The notes below the pieces were generated by a model. The model searched no databases and was not told the DNA's origin. It saw only the letters and a list, made by a program, of their open reading frames with translations. This document shows positions 24,757 through 31,366 of a DNA stretch of 64,000 nucleotides, piece after piece. Both the position numbers and the translations under genes were made by a program. The stretch lies in NCBI GenBank assembly GCA_900551895.1, contig URXX01000008.1:18944-82943 (forward strand), given 5' to 3'. Each line of letters opens with the position of its first letter. Within the stretch, counting starts at the first letter, position 1. The DNA is from an uncultured Lachnospiraceae bacterium. Lineage in GTDB: Bacteria > Bacillota > Clostridia > Lachnospirales > Lachnospiraceae.

Positions 24757-25257
24757 TTAAGAAACAATTTTTTTATTTTTAAAGATAACATATTCGTATT
24801 TGGAAAGTGCTTTCAATACAATCATTCCAAGTACACCGCAGGAAATTATTTCACCGATTCCTACCGTAAGCATCATAAATGGAATTGGGAGAGGAACTCC
24901 GTATCCGTATGATAAAACAAACGGTACAACGATTGTGTTTGCGATGATTGGCGGAAGCGGAGCGAGAAAAGAACTCTTTTTACGCAGAGCATATGTAAAG
25001 CAGGCTGCGATAAGAGTTGCTAAACTTCCGAAAATAATATCAGGGATAATTGCACCGCCCAATATATTTCCAATCAGACAACCGATAAATAACCCCGGAA
25101 TTGCTGCCGGTGTAAAAAACGGAAGAATGGTAAGGGATTCTGCTACCCTGACCTGAACTTCTCCAAAGCCGAATGGTGCGAACACTACAGTCAACACCAC
25201 ATAGATTGCGGCAATCATTGCCGCCTGTGTCAAAAATGTTACTTTCTGGTTTTTCAT
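24757..25257 (-). CDS. queT: QueT family queuosine-precursor transporter (ECF S component)
   Basis: 166 residues from ATG 25257 (aaaggag 8 nt upstream on the minus strand). About five hydrophobic helices with a conserved Ala-rich start (FLTQAAMIAAIYVVLTVVF) and the family block VQVRVAESLTILPFFTPAAIPGLFIGCLIGN. QueT is the substrate-binding membrane subunit of an energy-coupling factor importer for preQ1/queuine, used to make queuosine at the tRNA wobble position. The EcfA/EcfT energising subunits are not in the window and are presumably shared. The long leader ending in a preQ1-type aptamer independently supports the substrate. Confidence 0.9.
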   Translation of the reverse strand: MKNQKVTFLTQAAMIAAIYVVLTVVFAPFGFGEVQVRVAESLTILPFFTPAAIPGLFIGCLIGNILGGAIIPDIIFGSLATLIAACFTYALRKKSSFLAPLPPIIANTIVVPFVLSYGYGVPLPIPFMMLTVGIGEIISCGVLGMIVLKALSKYEYVIFKNKKIVS

Positions 25258-25265
25258 ATTCAATT

Positions 25266-25308
25266 CTCCTTTAGTTTTGTTTTACGTGTGGAAGGTCACG
25301 AACACACG
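25266..25308 (-). promoter_or_regulatory. preQ1-I-like riboswitch ahead of queT
   Basis: On the minus strand a CGTGTG/CACACG stem (plus 25303-25308, 25285-25290) encloses a 12-nt loop beginning UUC, and is followed by the A-rich tail TAAAACAAAACTAA leading into AAAGGAG. Loop CCUU (plus 25292-25295) can pair with AAGG of the Shine-Dalgarno (plus 25268-25271). The layout matches class I preQ1 aptamers: one stem, an A-rich tail, and a pseudoknot that hides the ribosome site, giving translational repression. The loop differs from the best-known consensus, so the assignment is moderate. Confidence 0.55.
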
Positions 25309-25461
25309 ATTCATTTCCGCGAAACAGTGAGCCATGTGGAGATGCTTGCATATCCATTTGGCGAATGTCGCGAGAGTCAAATACCGTAGGTATTTGGCTT
25401 ACGCCGGAAATCGGCGAAACCCTTGTAAGACCTTGTTTTTCGGGTTTTTGTAACGGGTAAT
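25309..25461 (-). other. Long structured queT leader of unknown role
   Basis: Between promoter and aptamer lie ~150 nt with hairpins CAAATACC/GGTATTTG (25378-25396) and CGCCG/CGGCG (25402-25416) plus several short stems. No open reading frame with a ribosome site is seen, and no other riboswitch class is recognised with confidence. Confidence 0.4.
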
Positions 25462-25490
25462 AGTTTAGCATAGAGAAGTACAAAAAGCAA
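25462..25490 (-). promoter_or_regulatory. Sigma-A promoter of queT
   Basis: Minus strand: TTGCTT (plus 25485-25490), 17-nt spacer, TAAACT (plus 25462-25467). This gives a leader of about 190 nt. Confidence 0.6.
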
Positions 25491-25581
25491 GTAAAGAAAA
25501 CTAGAGAAAAAATATTAAGTCATTTGGTATATTTAAAAAGAAACAAAGAACAGATTTAATTGTCTACGAAGTTAAAAAGAG

Positions 25582-25614
25582 GTCAATGGAGAGTTATCTT
25601 CATTGGCTGTTTTT
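25582..25614 (+). terminator. Terminator/attenuator-like hairpin ahead of a small gene
   Basis: GTCAATGGAGA (25582-25592), GTTA loop, TCTTCATTGGC (25597-25607), then TG and TTTTT. It sits 48 nt upstream of the ATG at 25662; the DNA before it has no gene, so it may be an attenuator or the end of an unrecognised short transcript. Confidence 0.5.
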
Positions 25615-25661
25615 ATGTGATTTAAACTATATTTATGTTTCGGGAAAGAGGAGAAGATGCT

Positions 25662-25922
25662 ATGAATGGAAAAATACAAGAAATTTATCAATTACTATTA
25701 TCGGAAACGGACTATTTAAAAGATGCAGGGAAAGATATTGAAAAGGCAGTAGAATATTTTCTGCAAAAAAATAGTTTGTGTTTGAATGAAAAAGAGTATG
25801 AAAAGATTCGAGATGAATTATTTGCAGTAACAAGTCTTACAGAAGAAACAGGGTTTATTAAAGGATTTCAGTATGCTGTAATGTTGATGACAGAATGCTA
25901 TACAGAAAAATACTTACTGTAA
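25662..25922 (+). CDS. Small helical protein (DUF6809-like)
   Basis: 86 residues from ATG 25662, 8 nt after gaggag; an earlier in-frame ATG at 25635 has no ribosome site. The protein is helical with the pattern IYQLLLSETDYLKDAGKDIE ... LNEKEYEKIRDELF ... GFIKGFQYAVMLMTE, which fits what I recall of the DUF6809 family of small clostridial proteins (closing F-x-x-G-F-x-x-x-x-x-L-M-x-E helix). These are often encoded on mobile or accessory DNA; the function is unknown. Its stop region overlaps the convergent XRE gene by 9 nt. Confidence 0.6.
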   Translation: MNGKIQEIYQLLLSETDYLKDAGKDIEKAVEYFLQKNSLCLNEKEYEKIRDELFAVTSLTEETGFIKGFQYAVMLMTECYTEKYLL

Positions 25923-26234
25923 AGCCTTTACAATTTTTAAAATCTGTTCTTTTGTTTCATTATTACAAGCATGTAATTCATGAAGTATTTCCTGTTCAAT
26001 GGCAGAAGAAGCATCATTGTATTCTTCAGATAAAACATAGTCAACAGTGGTATCCAAAGCATTGCATATCTGTACTAATGTGGAAAGAGATACTTTGACA
26101 CGATTGTTTTCGATATTGCTGATATGGCTGGTGTTTACATCAGCGGAGTTAGCAATATATTCTTGTGTCAGATTTTTAGAAAGGCGTATAGTTCTTAATT
26201 TTTCTCCGATTTGTTCAAAATTCAAATGCTCCAT
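25914..26234 (-). CDS. XRE-family transcriptional regulator, probable controller of the RiPP locus
   Basis: 106 residues. A single N-terminal helix-turn-helix (residues ~8-67: IGEKLRTIRLSKNLTQEYIA, VNTSHISNIENNRVKVSLSTL, QICNALDTTVDYVL) followed by a ~40-residue helical tail, no metal or ligand domain. Transcribed divergently from the Cys-rich precursor peptide, with a dyad (26251-26277) between them that overlaps the precursor promoter's -35 box, so autoregulation and repression of the peptide operon are likely (inference). Minus-strand Shine-Dalgarno taggag 9 nt upstream of the ATG. Confidence 0.85.
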   Translation of the reverse strand: MEHLNFEQIGEKLRTIRLSKNLTQEYIANSADVNTSHISNIENNRVKVSLSTLVQICNALDTTVDYVLSEEYNDASSAIEQEILHELHACNNETKEQILKIVKALQ

Positions 26235-26250
26235 ATAAAAAAACTCCTAA

Positions 26251-26277
26251 CAAATATTTATCTAATTGTAATATTTG
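26251..26277. promoter_or_regulatory. Probable XRE operator
   Basis: CAAATATT (26251-26258) and AATATTTG (26270-26277) form a perfect 8-bp dyad with an 11-nt spacer, extended by CTAA/TTAG flanks. The right half overlaps the -35 box of the precursor promoter. Dyads of this size are typical for dimeric XRE repressors. Confidence 0.6.
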
Positions 26278-26294
26278 TTTAGTTGGAGTATAAT
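26266..26294 (+). promoter_or_regulatory. Sigma-A promoter of the RiPP operon
   Basis: TTGTAA (26266-26271), 17-nt spacer, TATAAT (26289-26294), predicted start near 26301 and about 45 nt of leader before the precursor ATG. Confidence 0.8.
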
Positions 26295-26328
26295 TATTTA
26301 TAACTATAAAAAGTATAGTTATAAATAA
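26294..26328 (+). repeat. Perfect 15-bp inverted repeat over the RiPP transcription start
   Basis: TTATTTATAACTATA (26294-26308), AAAAG, TATAGTTATAAATAA (26314-26328). The left arm overlaps the last base of the -10 box and the predicted +1, and the right arm ends 3 nt before the aaggag site, so it can act as a second operator or as an RNA hairpin near the ribosome site. Confidence 0.85.
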
Positions 26329-26346
26329 ATTAAGGAGAATGATAAT

Positions 26347-26481
26347 ATGTATGAAATGGAATGCTTAACGACTAATGAAGTAAAAATCTCTGTAGATTCA
26401 GAGGAGTGTTCTCCATTTTTTGGAGAGTGCTATCCAATTGGAGAAGGTTGCTGTGGGCCAGAATGTAACCCGAACTATTAA
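26347..26481 (+). CDS. Cys-rich RiPP precursor peptide (44 aa)
   Basis: 44 residues with a strong ribosome site (aaggag, 9 nt ahead). The N-terminal ~20 residues (MYEMECLTTNEVKISVDSEE) look like a leader. The C-terminal core from C21 (CSPFFGECYPIGEGCCGPEC plus NPNY) holds C21, C28, C35, C36 and C40 with several Pro/Gly; a sixth Cys (C6) is in the leader. There is no double-Gly cleavage site, signal peptide or Ser/Thr-rich core, and no LanM/LanB gene nearby. It is followed by two radical SAM genes, so it is the expected substrate for radical-based crosslinks such as thioethers (inference). Not recognised as a named family. Confidence 0.75.
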   Translation: MYEMECLTTNEVKISVDSEECSPFFGECYPIGEGCCGPECNPNY

Positions 26482-26547
26482 GATGTAACTATCTAGTTAC
26501 GTAAACTGTTGCTAGAGATTATCTGAGGTAACATTTTTGAAGAAGAA

Positions 26548-26587
26548 GGCTACATACTGTCAGTACTGGATATGTATGTAGCCATTT
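26548..26587 (+). terminator. Attenuating hairpin between precursor and maturases
   Basis: GGCTACATAC (26548-26557) pairs perfectly with GTATGTAGCC (26574-26583), followed by ATTTTAAAT. Weak T-run, so partial termination is expected: much precursor mRNA, less enzyme mRNA, a common RiPP operon design. A smaller dyad GTAACTA/TAGTTAC sits right after the precursor stop (26485-26500). Confidence 0.6.
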
Positions 26588-26614
26588 TAAATAACTTATT
26601 AAGGAAGAAAAAAT

Positions 26615-27838
26615 ATGTTTTACGCATTAAATAAAAATGTATATTTGGTTAGAGGAAATGTTAAAAGTTGTATTTATGACTTTAACACATCAAAATTGTA
26701 CAGTATAAATCTGAAACTGGCAGAAAAAATAAATTTAATTAATGAAGGAAAAATTTTAGTTGGTAGTGTTGATGATGAATTAATTAAAATTTTGGAAGAA
26801 TTAGTTCGATTAGAAATTTTAATATTGGTAAAAAAACCAGTTTGTCGAAAAATTGATGAAATAAAAAGGAGGGCTCATGGCTGCGAGTTTGCATGGATTG
26901 AGATTACGAATAAATGTAATTTGAAATGTAAGCATTGCTACAATGAATCTGATGCTTATTGTGACACTATTATGTCTTTAGATGATTACAAAATGGTTAT
27001 AGATGCTGTTGTAAAATTAAAAATAAAAAAAATACAAATTATTGGAGGCGAACCCTTTTTTGATAAAAAATTGCTCGTAGAAATGTTAAAATATACCGTA
27101 GGGAAGTTTGAGTTTATTGAAGTATTTACAAATGGTACCCTAATTTCATCAGAATGGTTTGAGTTTTTGAAAAAGAATAATATCCATATAGCTTTGTCGA
27201 TTTATTCATATAAAGCAGAGGTGCATGATAAAATTACTGGATATAAAGGATCATGGGCAAAAACAAATGAAACAATAAAAAAATTGAAGAGTTATAAGAT
27301 ACCGTATAGGGTGTGCAATGTTTTGATGAAAGGTGTGGATATTGGTGAAAGAACAACAGATTTATATCGACTTAGTAATAAAAAAGATATTGTTAGAATG
27401 TCAGGAAGAGCAAGTTTTTCGCTTTTAACTGATGATTTGATAAGAAAAAAACTTATTACGAAGAAAACTTTTGAAACACCTATAAAGAAAGAGGTTTGTT
27501 GTAGGTTGCTTTCGGGGCATAACTGTTTTCAAGACAAGATATATATTTCTTCTGATTTAAAAGTTTTTCCATGTGTGATGGAAAGAAGGATGATGCATTG
27601 TGTAGTTGATTCTAATAATGGAATTGTATTAGATAATTCAATACGGTATTTTAATAAAGATAAAATTAAAGAGTGTAAATGTTGCGAATACAGATATGCA
27701 TGTTTTGATTGTAGACCTAATTCTATAAGTGGGGATATATGGGAAAAACCGTGGTATTGTACATATAATCCACTAGAAGGAAAATGGGCAGATGAAGAAG
27801 AGTTTTTATTAAGACTTATAGATAAATGGAAAGGTTAA
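26615..27838 (+). CDS. Radical SAM/SPASM peptide maturase (CcpM-like)
   Basis: 407 residues. N-terminal ~85 residues form a small helical/winged domain that could bind the precursor leader. Radical SAM core: CNLKCKHC (C101, C105, C108) for the 4Fe-4S cluster and GGEP (144-147). The C-terminal SPASM region is Cys-rich: VCCRLL, GHNCFQ, KVFPCVMERR, ECKCCEYRYACFDCRP and PWYCTYNP, enough for two auxiliary clusters. The ending CEYRYACFDCRP ... KPWYCTYNP recalls the clostridial Cys-rich-peptide maturase family (CcpM; family name from memory). Such enzymes make crosslinks from Cys sulfur to peptide carbons. Codon use is strongly A/T-biased compared with asnS downstream. Confidence 0.88.
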   Translation: MFYALNKNVYLVRGNVKSCIYDFNTSKLYSINLKLAEKINLINEGKILVGSVDDELIKILEELVRLEILILVKKPVCRKIDEIKRRAHGCEFAWIEITNKCNLKCKHCYNESDAYCDTIMSLDDYKMVIDAVVKLKIKKIQIIGGEPFFDKKLLVEMLKYTVGKFEFIEVFTNGTLISSEWFEFLKKNNIHIALSIYSYKAEVHDKITGYKGSWAKTNETIKKLKSYKIPYRVCNVLMKGVDIGERTTDLYRLSNKKDIVRMSGRASFSLLTDDLIRKKLITKKTFETPIKKEVCCRLLSGHNCFQDKIYISSDLKVFPCVMERRMMHCVVDSNNGIVLDNSIRYFNKDKIKECKCCEYRYACFDCRPNSISGDIWEKPWYCTYNPLEGKWADEEEFLLRLIDKWKG

Positions 27839-27854
27839 AGAACTTGAGGTTACT

Positions 27855-28898
27855 ATGGAAAAGGACATAAAATTTCATAATGTAGATAGATTAGATTTAA
27901 TTAATGAAAAAAAAGTGAACCAAATTCTTCAACAGCAAGGAGTGTATTCTAAATCGAATATATTTCCGATTGCTTCGTTACAATTTGAATTAACTTCACA
28001 TTGTAATATGTTTTGCAAGCATTGCTATAATAATTCAGGAATATCTAATACAGTTTCCGATTTAATGACAGGAGAAAAATGGGTTGAATTTTCAAATTAT
28101 CTTGTTAATCAAGGGGGAATATTTGAATGTATTTTATCTGGTGGAGAGCCTTTACTTTTGGGTGAAAGATTATTTGAAATTATGGATATTTTACATAATG
28201 ATGGGACTTGTTTTATGTTACTTACTAATGGGTTTCTTATAACGGATGAAAGTGCAAAAAGATTACGAAAATACCGTTACCACTGGTTGCAAATTTCTAT
28301 AGATGGTGTGACTGCAGAATATCATGATTCTTTTAGACAGAGAAAAGGAAGTTGGAATAAAGCAGTAGAAGGGGCGTTAAAAATTTCAGAGAACAAAATT
28401 CCACTGAAGATTGCACATTGTGTAACACCGTATAATTTGCAAAGCATTGATGAGATGTGTGAGTTTGCTTATTTTCTTGGGGCTTCTTGTATTACAGTTG
28501 GACAACTCTGTTTTAGTGGACGAGCAGCACATAATAAAGAGTTACTTTTATCTGATACACAACAAAAATTTTTATATCGAAAAGTCGAGGAGAATATTGC
28601 TAAATATGCTGGGAAAATGAAAGTTAAAAGTTCAAATAGTGTTCGAATGGGATTAGAACGTCATAGGAGAAACCCGAATTCAGGAGCGATTATCAGACCA
28701 AATGGGGATATAAGAATAGATGGTATGGCACCTTTTGTTATAGGTAATATACTTTTAGAAGATTTTGCTGATGTGTGGAAACGGAAGATTAGCACTTGTT
28801 GGGATAATCCTAAAGTTAGGGAATATATAGAGGGGTTTGATGATAACGATCGGAATAATTTTTATCTAAATTATTTAGAAAATGATATTTATATTTAG
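27855..28898 (+). CDS. Second radical SAM enzyme, SPASM-like C-terminus lacking cysteines
   Basis: 347 residues, starting 16 nt after the first enzyme. Radical SAM motif CNMFCKHC (C50, C54, C57) and GGEP (96-99), plus ISIDGVTAEYHD. The C-terminus has the SPASM-type strand and turn (PNGDIRIDGMAPFVIGNILL, then DFADVWK), but the cysteines that normally bind auxiliary clusters are absent (e.g. D-G-M where a Cys is expected). It therefore probably has only the SAM cluster and either performs a different reaction (e.g. epimerisation or hydrogen abstraction) or helps the first enzyme (inference). Shine-Dalgarno is weak (gaggt). Confidence 0.85.
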   Translation: MEKDIKFHNVDRLDLINEKKVNQILQQQGVYSKSNIFPIASLQFELTSHCNMFCKHCYNNSGISNTVSDLMTGEKWVEFSNYLVNQGGIFECILSGGEPLLLGERLFEIMDILHNDGTCFMLLTNGFLITDESAKRLRKYRYHWLQISIDGVTAEYHDSFRQRKGSWNKAVEGALKISENKIPLKIAHCVTPYNLQSIDEMCEFAYFLGASCITVGQLCFSGRAAHNKELLLSDTQQKFLYRKVEENIAKYAGKMKVKSSNSVRMGLERHRRNPNSGAIIRPNGDIRIDGMAPFVIGNILLEDFADVWKRKISTCWDNPKVREYIEGFDDNDRNNFYLNYLENDIYI

Positions 28899-28915
28899 AA
28901 ATAAGTGGGAGAATT

Positions 28916-28945
28916 ATGAAATTTTTCAAGGGAAAAAGAAAATAG
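28916..28945 (+). pseudogene. 9-codon remnant reading frame ending the RiPP operon
   Basis: ATG with a good gggag site encodes only MKFFKGKRK before a stop that enters a hairpin. Position and spacing (17 nt after the second radical SAM gene) are those of a third operon gene, e.g. an exporter or protease, of which only the start is left. It could be chance. Confidence 0.35.
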
Positions 28946-28972
28946 CCGCCACATCTTGCACATGTGACGGCT
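28944..28972 (+). repeat. Hairpin at the end of the RiPP operon
   Basis: AGCCGcCACAT (28944-28954) pairs with ATGTGaCGGCT (28962-28972) with one mismatch; not followed by a T-run. GC-rich compared with the AT-rich genes before it, so it may mark an insertion or deletion boundary. Confidence 0.55.
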
Positions 28973-28999
28973 GCCCATTAGGGTAGTAATCATTGTTCA

Positions 29000-29027
29000 G
29001 GGTAAGCCGCTTGCGGTTTCCCTTTTT
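29000..29027 (+). terminator. Terminator of the RiPP operon
   Basis: GGGTAAGCCGC (29000-29010), TT, GCGGTTTCCC (29013-29022), then TTTTT. The rest of the gap to 29125 shows no gene. Confidence 0.65.
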
Positions 29028-29125
29028 GTATATTCAATATAGCACATCGAAATAGATTCTGCAAGTGGCGGGGAATGAAAAAGTTCTATACTTTTCGTAA
29101 GAACATTATTTCTTATCATTCGCAA

Positions 29126-29154
29126 TTGCGATAAACCGTAAAATAAGGTATACT
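29126..29154 (+). promoter_or_regulatory. Sigma-A promoter of asnS
   Basis: TTGCGA (29126-29131), 17-nt spacer, TATACT (29149-29154), about 60 nt ahead of the ATG; no T-box is present. Confidence 0.7.
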
Positions 29155-29213
29155 ATAAAAACAGTGAAAATAATTTCTGAGAGGATAATAAAATAGAAAA
29201 AGGAGTTGGGGAA

Positions 29214-30605
29214 ATGGAATTAGTAACAGTAAGAGAATTGTACAAGAACCGAGAACAATATTTAGACAAAGAAGTCAGTATTGGCGGCTGGGTAAGAAGT
29301 ATTCGAGATTCCAAAACATTTGGATTTATCGTTGTAAATGACGGTTCATTTTTTGAAACATTACAGGTAGTATACCATGATACAATGGAAAATTTTGCGG
29401 AGATTTCTAAATTAAATGTAGGTGCTGCAATTGTTGTCAAAGGTACATTAGTGGCGACACCGCAGGCAAAACAACCATTTGAAATTCAGGCAACGGAAGT
29501 TATTGTGGAAGGAGCATCTGCGCCGGACTATCCGTTACAGAAAAAACGCCACAGTTTTGAATATTTAAGAACAATCGCACATTTACGTCCGAGAACAAAT
29601 ACATTTCAGGCAGTATTCCGTGTTCGTTCTTTAATCGCATATGCAATTCATCAGTTCTTCCAAGAAAGAGGGTTTGTATATGTTCATACACCAATTATTA
29701 CAGGAAGTGACTGTGAAGGTGCGGGAGAAATGTTTAGAGTAACAACTTTAGATATGGAAAATCTTCCGAAAAATGAGGACGGAACAGTAGATTACAGTCA
29801 GGATTTCTTTAACAAAGAAACAAGTTTGACTGTAAGCGGACAGTTAAATGGAGAAACATATGCGCAGGCATTCCGTAATATTTACACATTTGGTCCTACA
29901 TTTAGAGCGGAAAACTCTAACACAACAAGACACGCCGCAGAGTTTTGGATGGTAGAACCGGAGATTGCATTTGCAGATTTGGACGATGACATGATGCTTG
30001 CAGAGGCGATGTTAAAATACATTATTAACTATGTATTGGAAAATGCACCGGAAGAAATGAACTTCTTTAATTCCTTTGTAGATAAAGGACTTTTGGATCG
30101 TTTACACAACGTGGTAAACTCTGAATTTGCCCGTGTGACATATACAGAGGCAATCGAATTGTTGGAGAAAAACAACGATAAATTTGACTATAAAGTATCT
30201 TGGGGAGCAGATTTACAGACAGAACACGAACGTTATCTGACAGAAGAAGTGTTCAAACGTCCTGTTTTCGTAACAGATTATCCGAAGGATATTAAAGCAT
30301 TCTATATGAAAATGAACGATGATAACAAAACAGTGGCAGCAGTAGACTGTCTTGTTCCGGGAATCGGGGAAATTATCGGAGGAAGTCAGAGAGAGGACGA
30401 TTATGACAAATTGTTGGCTCGTATGAACGAAATGGGATTAAAACCGGAAGAATACCAATTCTATTTGGATTTAAGAAAATATGGTTCTACAAGACACGCA
30501 GGATTTGGGTTGGGATTTGAACGTTGTGTAATGTATTTGACAGGTATGTCTAACATCAGAGATGTTGTACCATTCCCAAGAACAGTAAATAACTGCGAAT
30601 TATAA
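29214..30605 (+). CDS. asnS: Asparagine--tRNA ligase
   Basis: 463 residues, full length. Class II synthetase that charges tRNA-Asn. N-terminal OB-fold anticodon-binding domain (~15-105, VSIGGWVRSIRDSKTFGFI), then the catalytic core with motif 2 (FGPTFRAENSNTTRHAAEFWMVEPE) and motif 3 (GFGLGFERCVMYLTG), plus TSPIIT-type entry HTPIITGSDCEGAGEMF. AsnRS rather than AspRS is indicated by the compact length and the sequence between motifs (F-R-A-E-N-S-N-T-x-R-H). Shine-Dalgarno aaaggag. It is followed by a terminator, so it is monocistronic. Confidence 0.96.
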   Translation: MELVTVRELYKNREQYLDKEVSIGGWVRSIRDSKTFGFIVVNDGSFFETLQVVYHDTMENFAEISKLNVGAAIVVKGTLVATPQAKQPFEIQATEVIVEGASAPDYPLQKKRHSFEYLRTIAHLRPRTNTFQAVFRVRSLIAYAIHQFFQERGFVYVHTPIITGSDCEGAGEMFRVTTLDMENLPKNEDGTVDYSQDFFNKETSLTVSGQLNGETYAQAFRNIYTFGPTFRAENSNTTRHAAEFWMVEPEIAFADLDDDMMLAEAMLKYIINYVLENAPEEMNFFNSFVDKGLLDRLHNVVNSEFARVTYTEAIELLEKNNDKFDYKVSWGADLQTEHERYLTEEVFKRPVFVTDYPKDIKAFYMKMNDDNKTVAAVDCLVPGIGEIIGGSQREDDYDKLLARMNEMGLKPEEYQFYLDLRKYGSTRHAGFGLGFERCVMYLTGMSNIRDVVPFPRTVNNCEL

Positions 30606-30616
30606 GAGGAAGAATG

Positions 30617-30649
30617 GGGCGTGGGAAAAGTGAATTTCCGCGTCCTTTT
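30617..30649 (+). terminator. Intrinsic terminator after asnS
   Basis: GGGCGTGGGAAA pairs with TTTCCGCGTCC (G-U pairs allowed), then TTTT. Confidence 0.65.
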
Positions 30650-30676
30650 GCATTAGAAAATAAAGGGGAAACAAGT

Positions 30677-31366
30677 ATGAATATTTTAGTAGTTGATGAT
30701 GAGATAGAAATAGCGGACGTAGTGGAGTTGTATTTACAGAGTGATCAGTATCATATTTATAAATTTTATACTGGGCAGGAGGCGTTGGACTGTGTGGCCA
30801 ATACAAAAATTGATTTGGCGATTTTGGATGTGATGCTTCCGGATATTGACGGATTTGAGATTTTAAAGAAAATTCGAGAGAAATATACATTTCCGGTTAT
30901 TATGCTCACGGCAAAGATTGAGTATATGGATAAAATTACAGGGCTGACTTTAGGTGCGGATGATTATATTCCAAAACCGTTCAACCCGCTTGAACTGGTT
31001 GCTAGGGTGAAAGCACAGTTAAGACGCTACACACAGTATAATGATGTTGGTAAAAATGAAGGAGATATTATTGACTTTGGTGCGTTGTTTTTAAACAGAA
31101 CTTCCCACGAATGTGTCTATTATGATAAAGAACTGACATTGACACCGATTGAATTTGATATTCTTTGGCTGTTATGTGAAAACAGGGGAAGGGTAATCAG
31201 TTCGGAGGAGTTATTCAGAACGGTATGGAAAGAGCAGTATTATAAAAACAGTAATAATACGGTAATGGTGCATATCAGACATTTGCGTGAGAAAATGAGT
31301 GAGCCTACAGGCAAGTCGGATTTCATTAAAACCGTTTGGGGAGTTGGATATAAAGTTGAAGAATAA
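30677..31366 (+). CDS. VanR-like OmpR-family response regulator
   Basis: 229 residues from ATG 30677, with ggggaa upstream; longer frames run back into the asnS terminator. Receiver domain: VVDDEIEIADVV, phosphoacceptor Asp in LAILDVMLPDIDG, MLTAKIEYMDKITGLTLGADDYIPKPFNPLELVARVKAQLRRY. This last stretch is close to VanR of glycopeptide-resistance loci. Winged-helix output domain (LTPIEFDILWLLCENRGRVIS, VHIRHLREKM, VWGVGYKVEE). No van ligase, dehydrogenase or peptidase genes follow, so this is an orphan VanRS-type system for cell-wall sensing or another use. Confidence 0.92.
   Translation: MNILVVDDEIEIADVVELYLQSDQYHIYKFYTGQEALDCVANTKIDLAILDVMLPDIDGFEILKKIREKYTFPVIMLTAKIEYMDKITGLTLGADDYIPKPFNPLELVARVKAQLRRYTQYNDVGKNEGDIIDFGALFLNRTSHECVYYDKELTLTPIEFDILWLLCENRGRVISSEELFRTVWKEQYYKNSNNTVMVHIRHLREKMSEPTGKSDFIKTVWGVGYKVEE

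Noticed and set aside
24800..25156. 118-codon plus-strand frame opposite queT
   Set aside because: Antisense shadow of a membrane protein gene with mirrored codon bias.
26347..26481. Lanthipeptide or class IIa bacteriocin precursor
   Set aside because: No double-Gly leader, no YGNGV motif, no LanM/LanBC; the neighbours are radical SAM enzymes.
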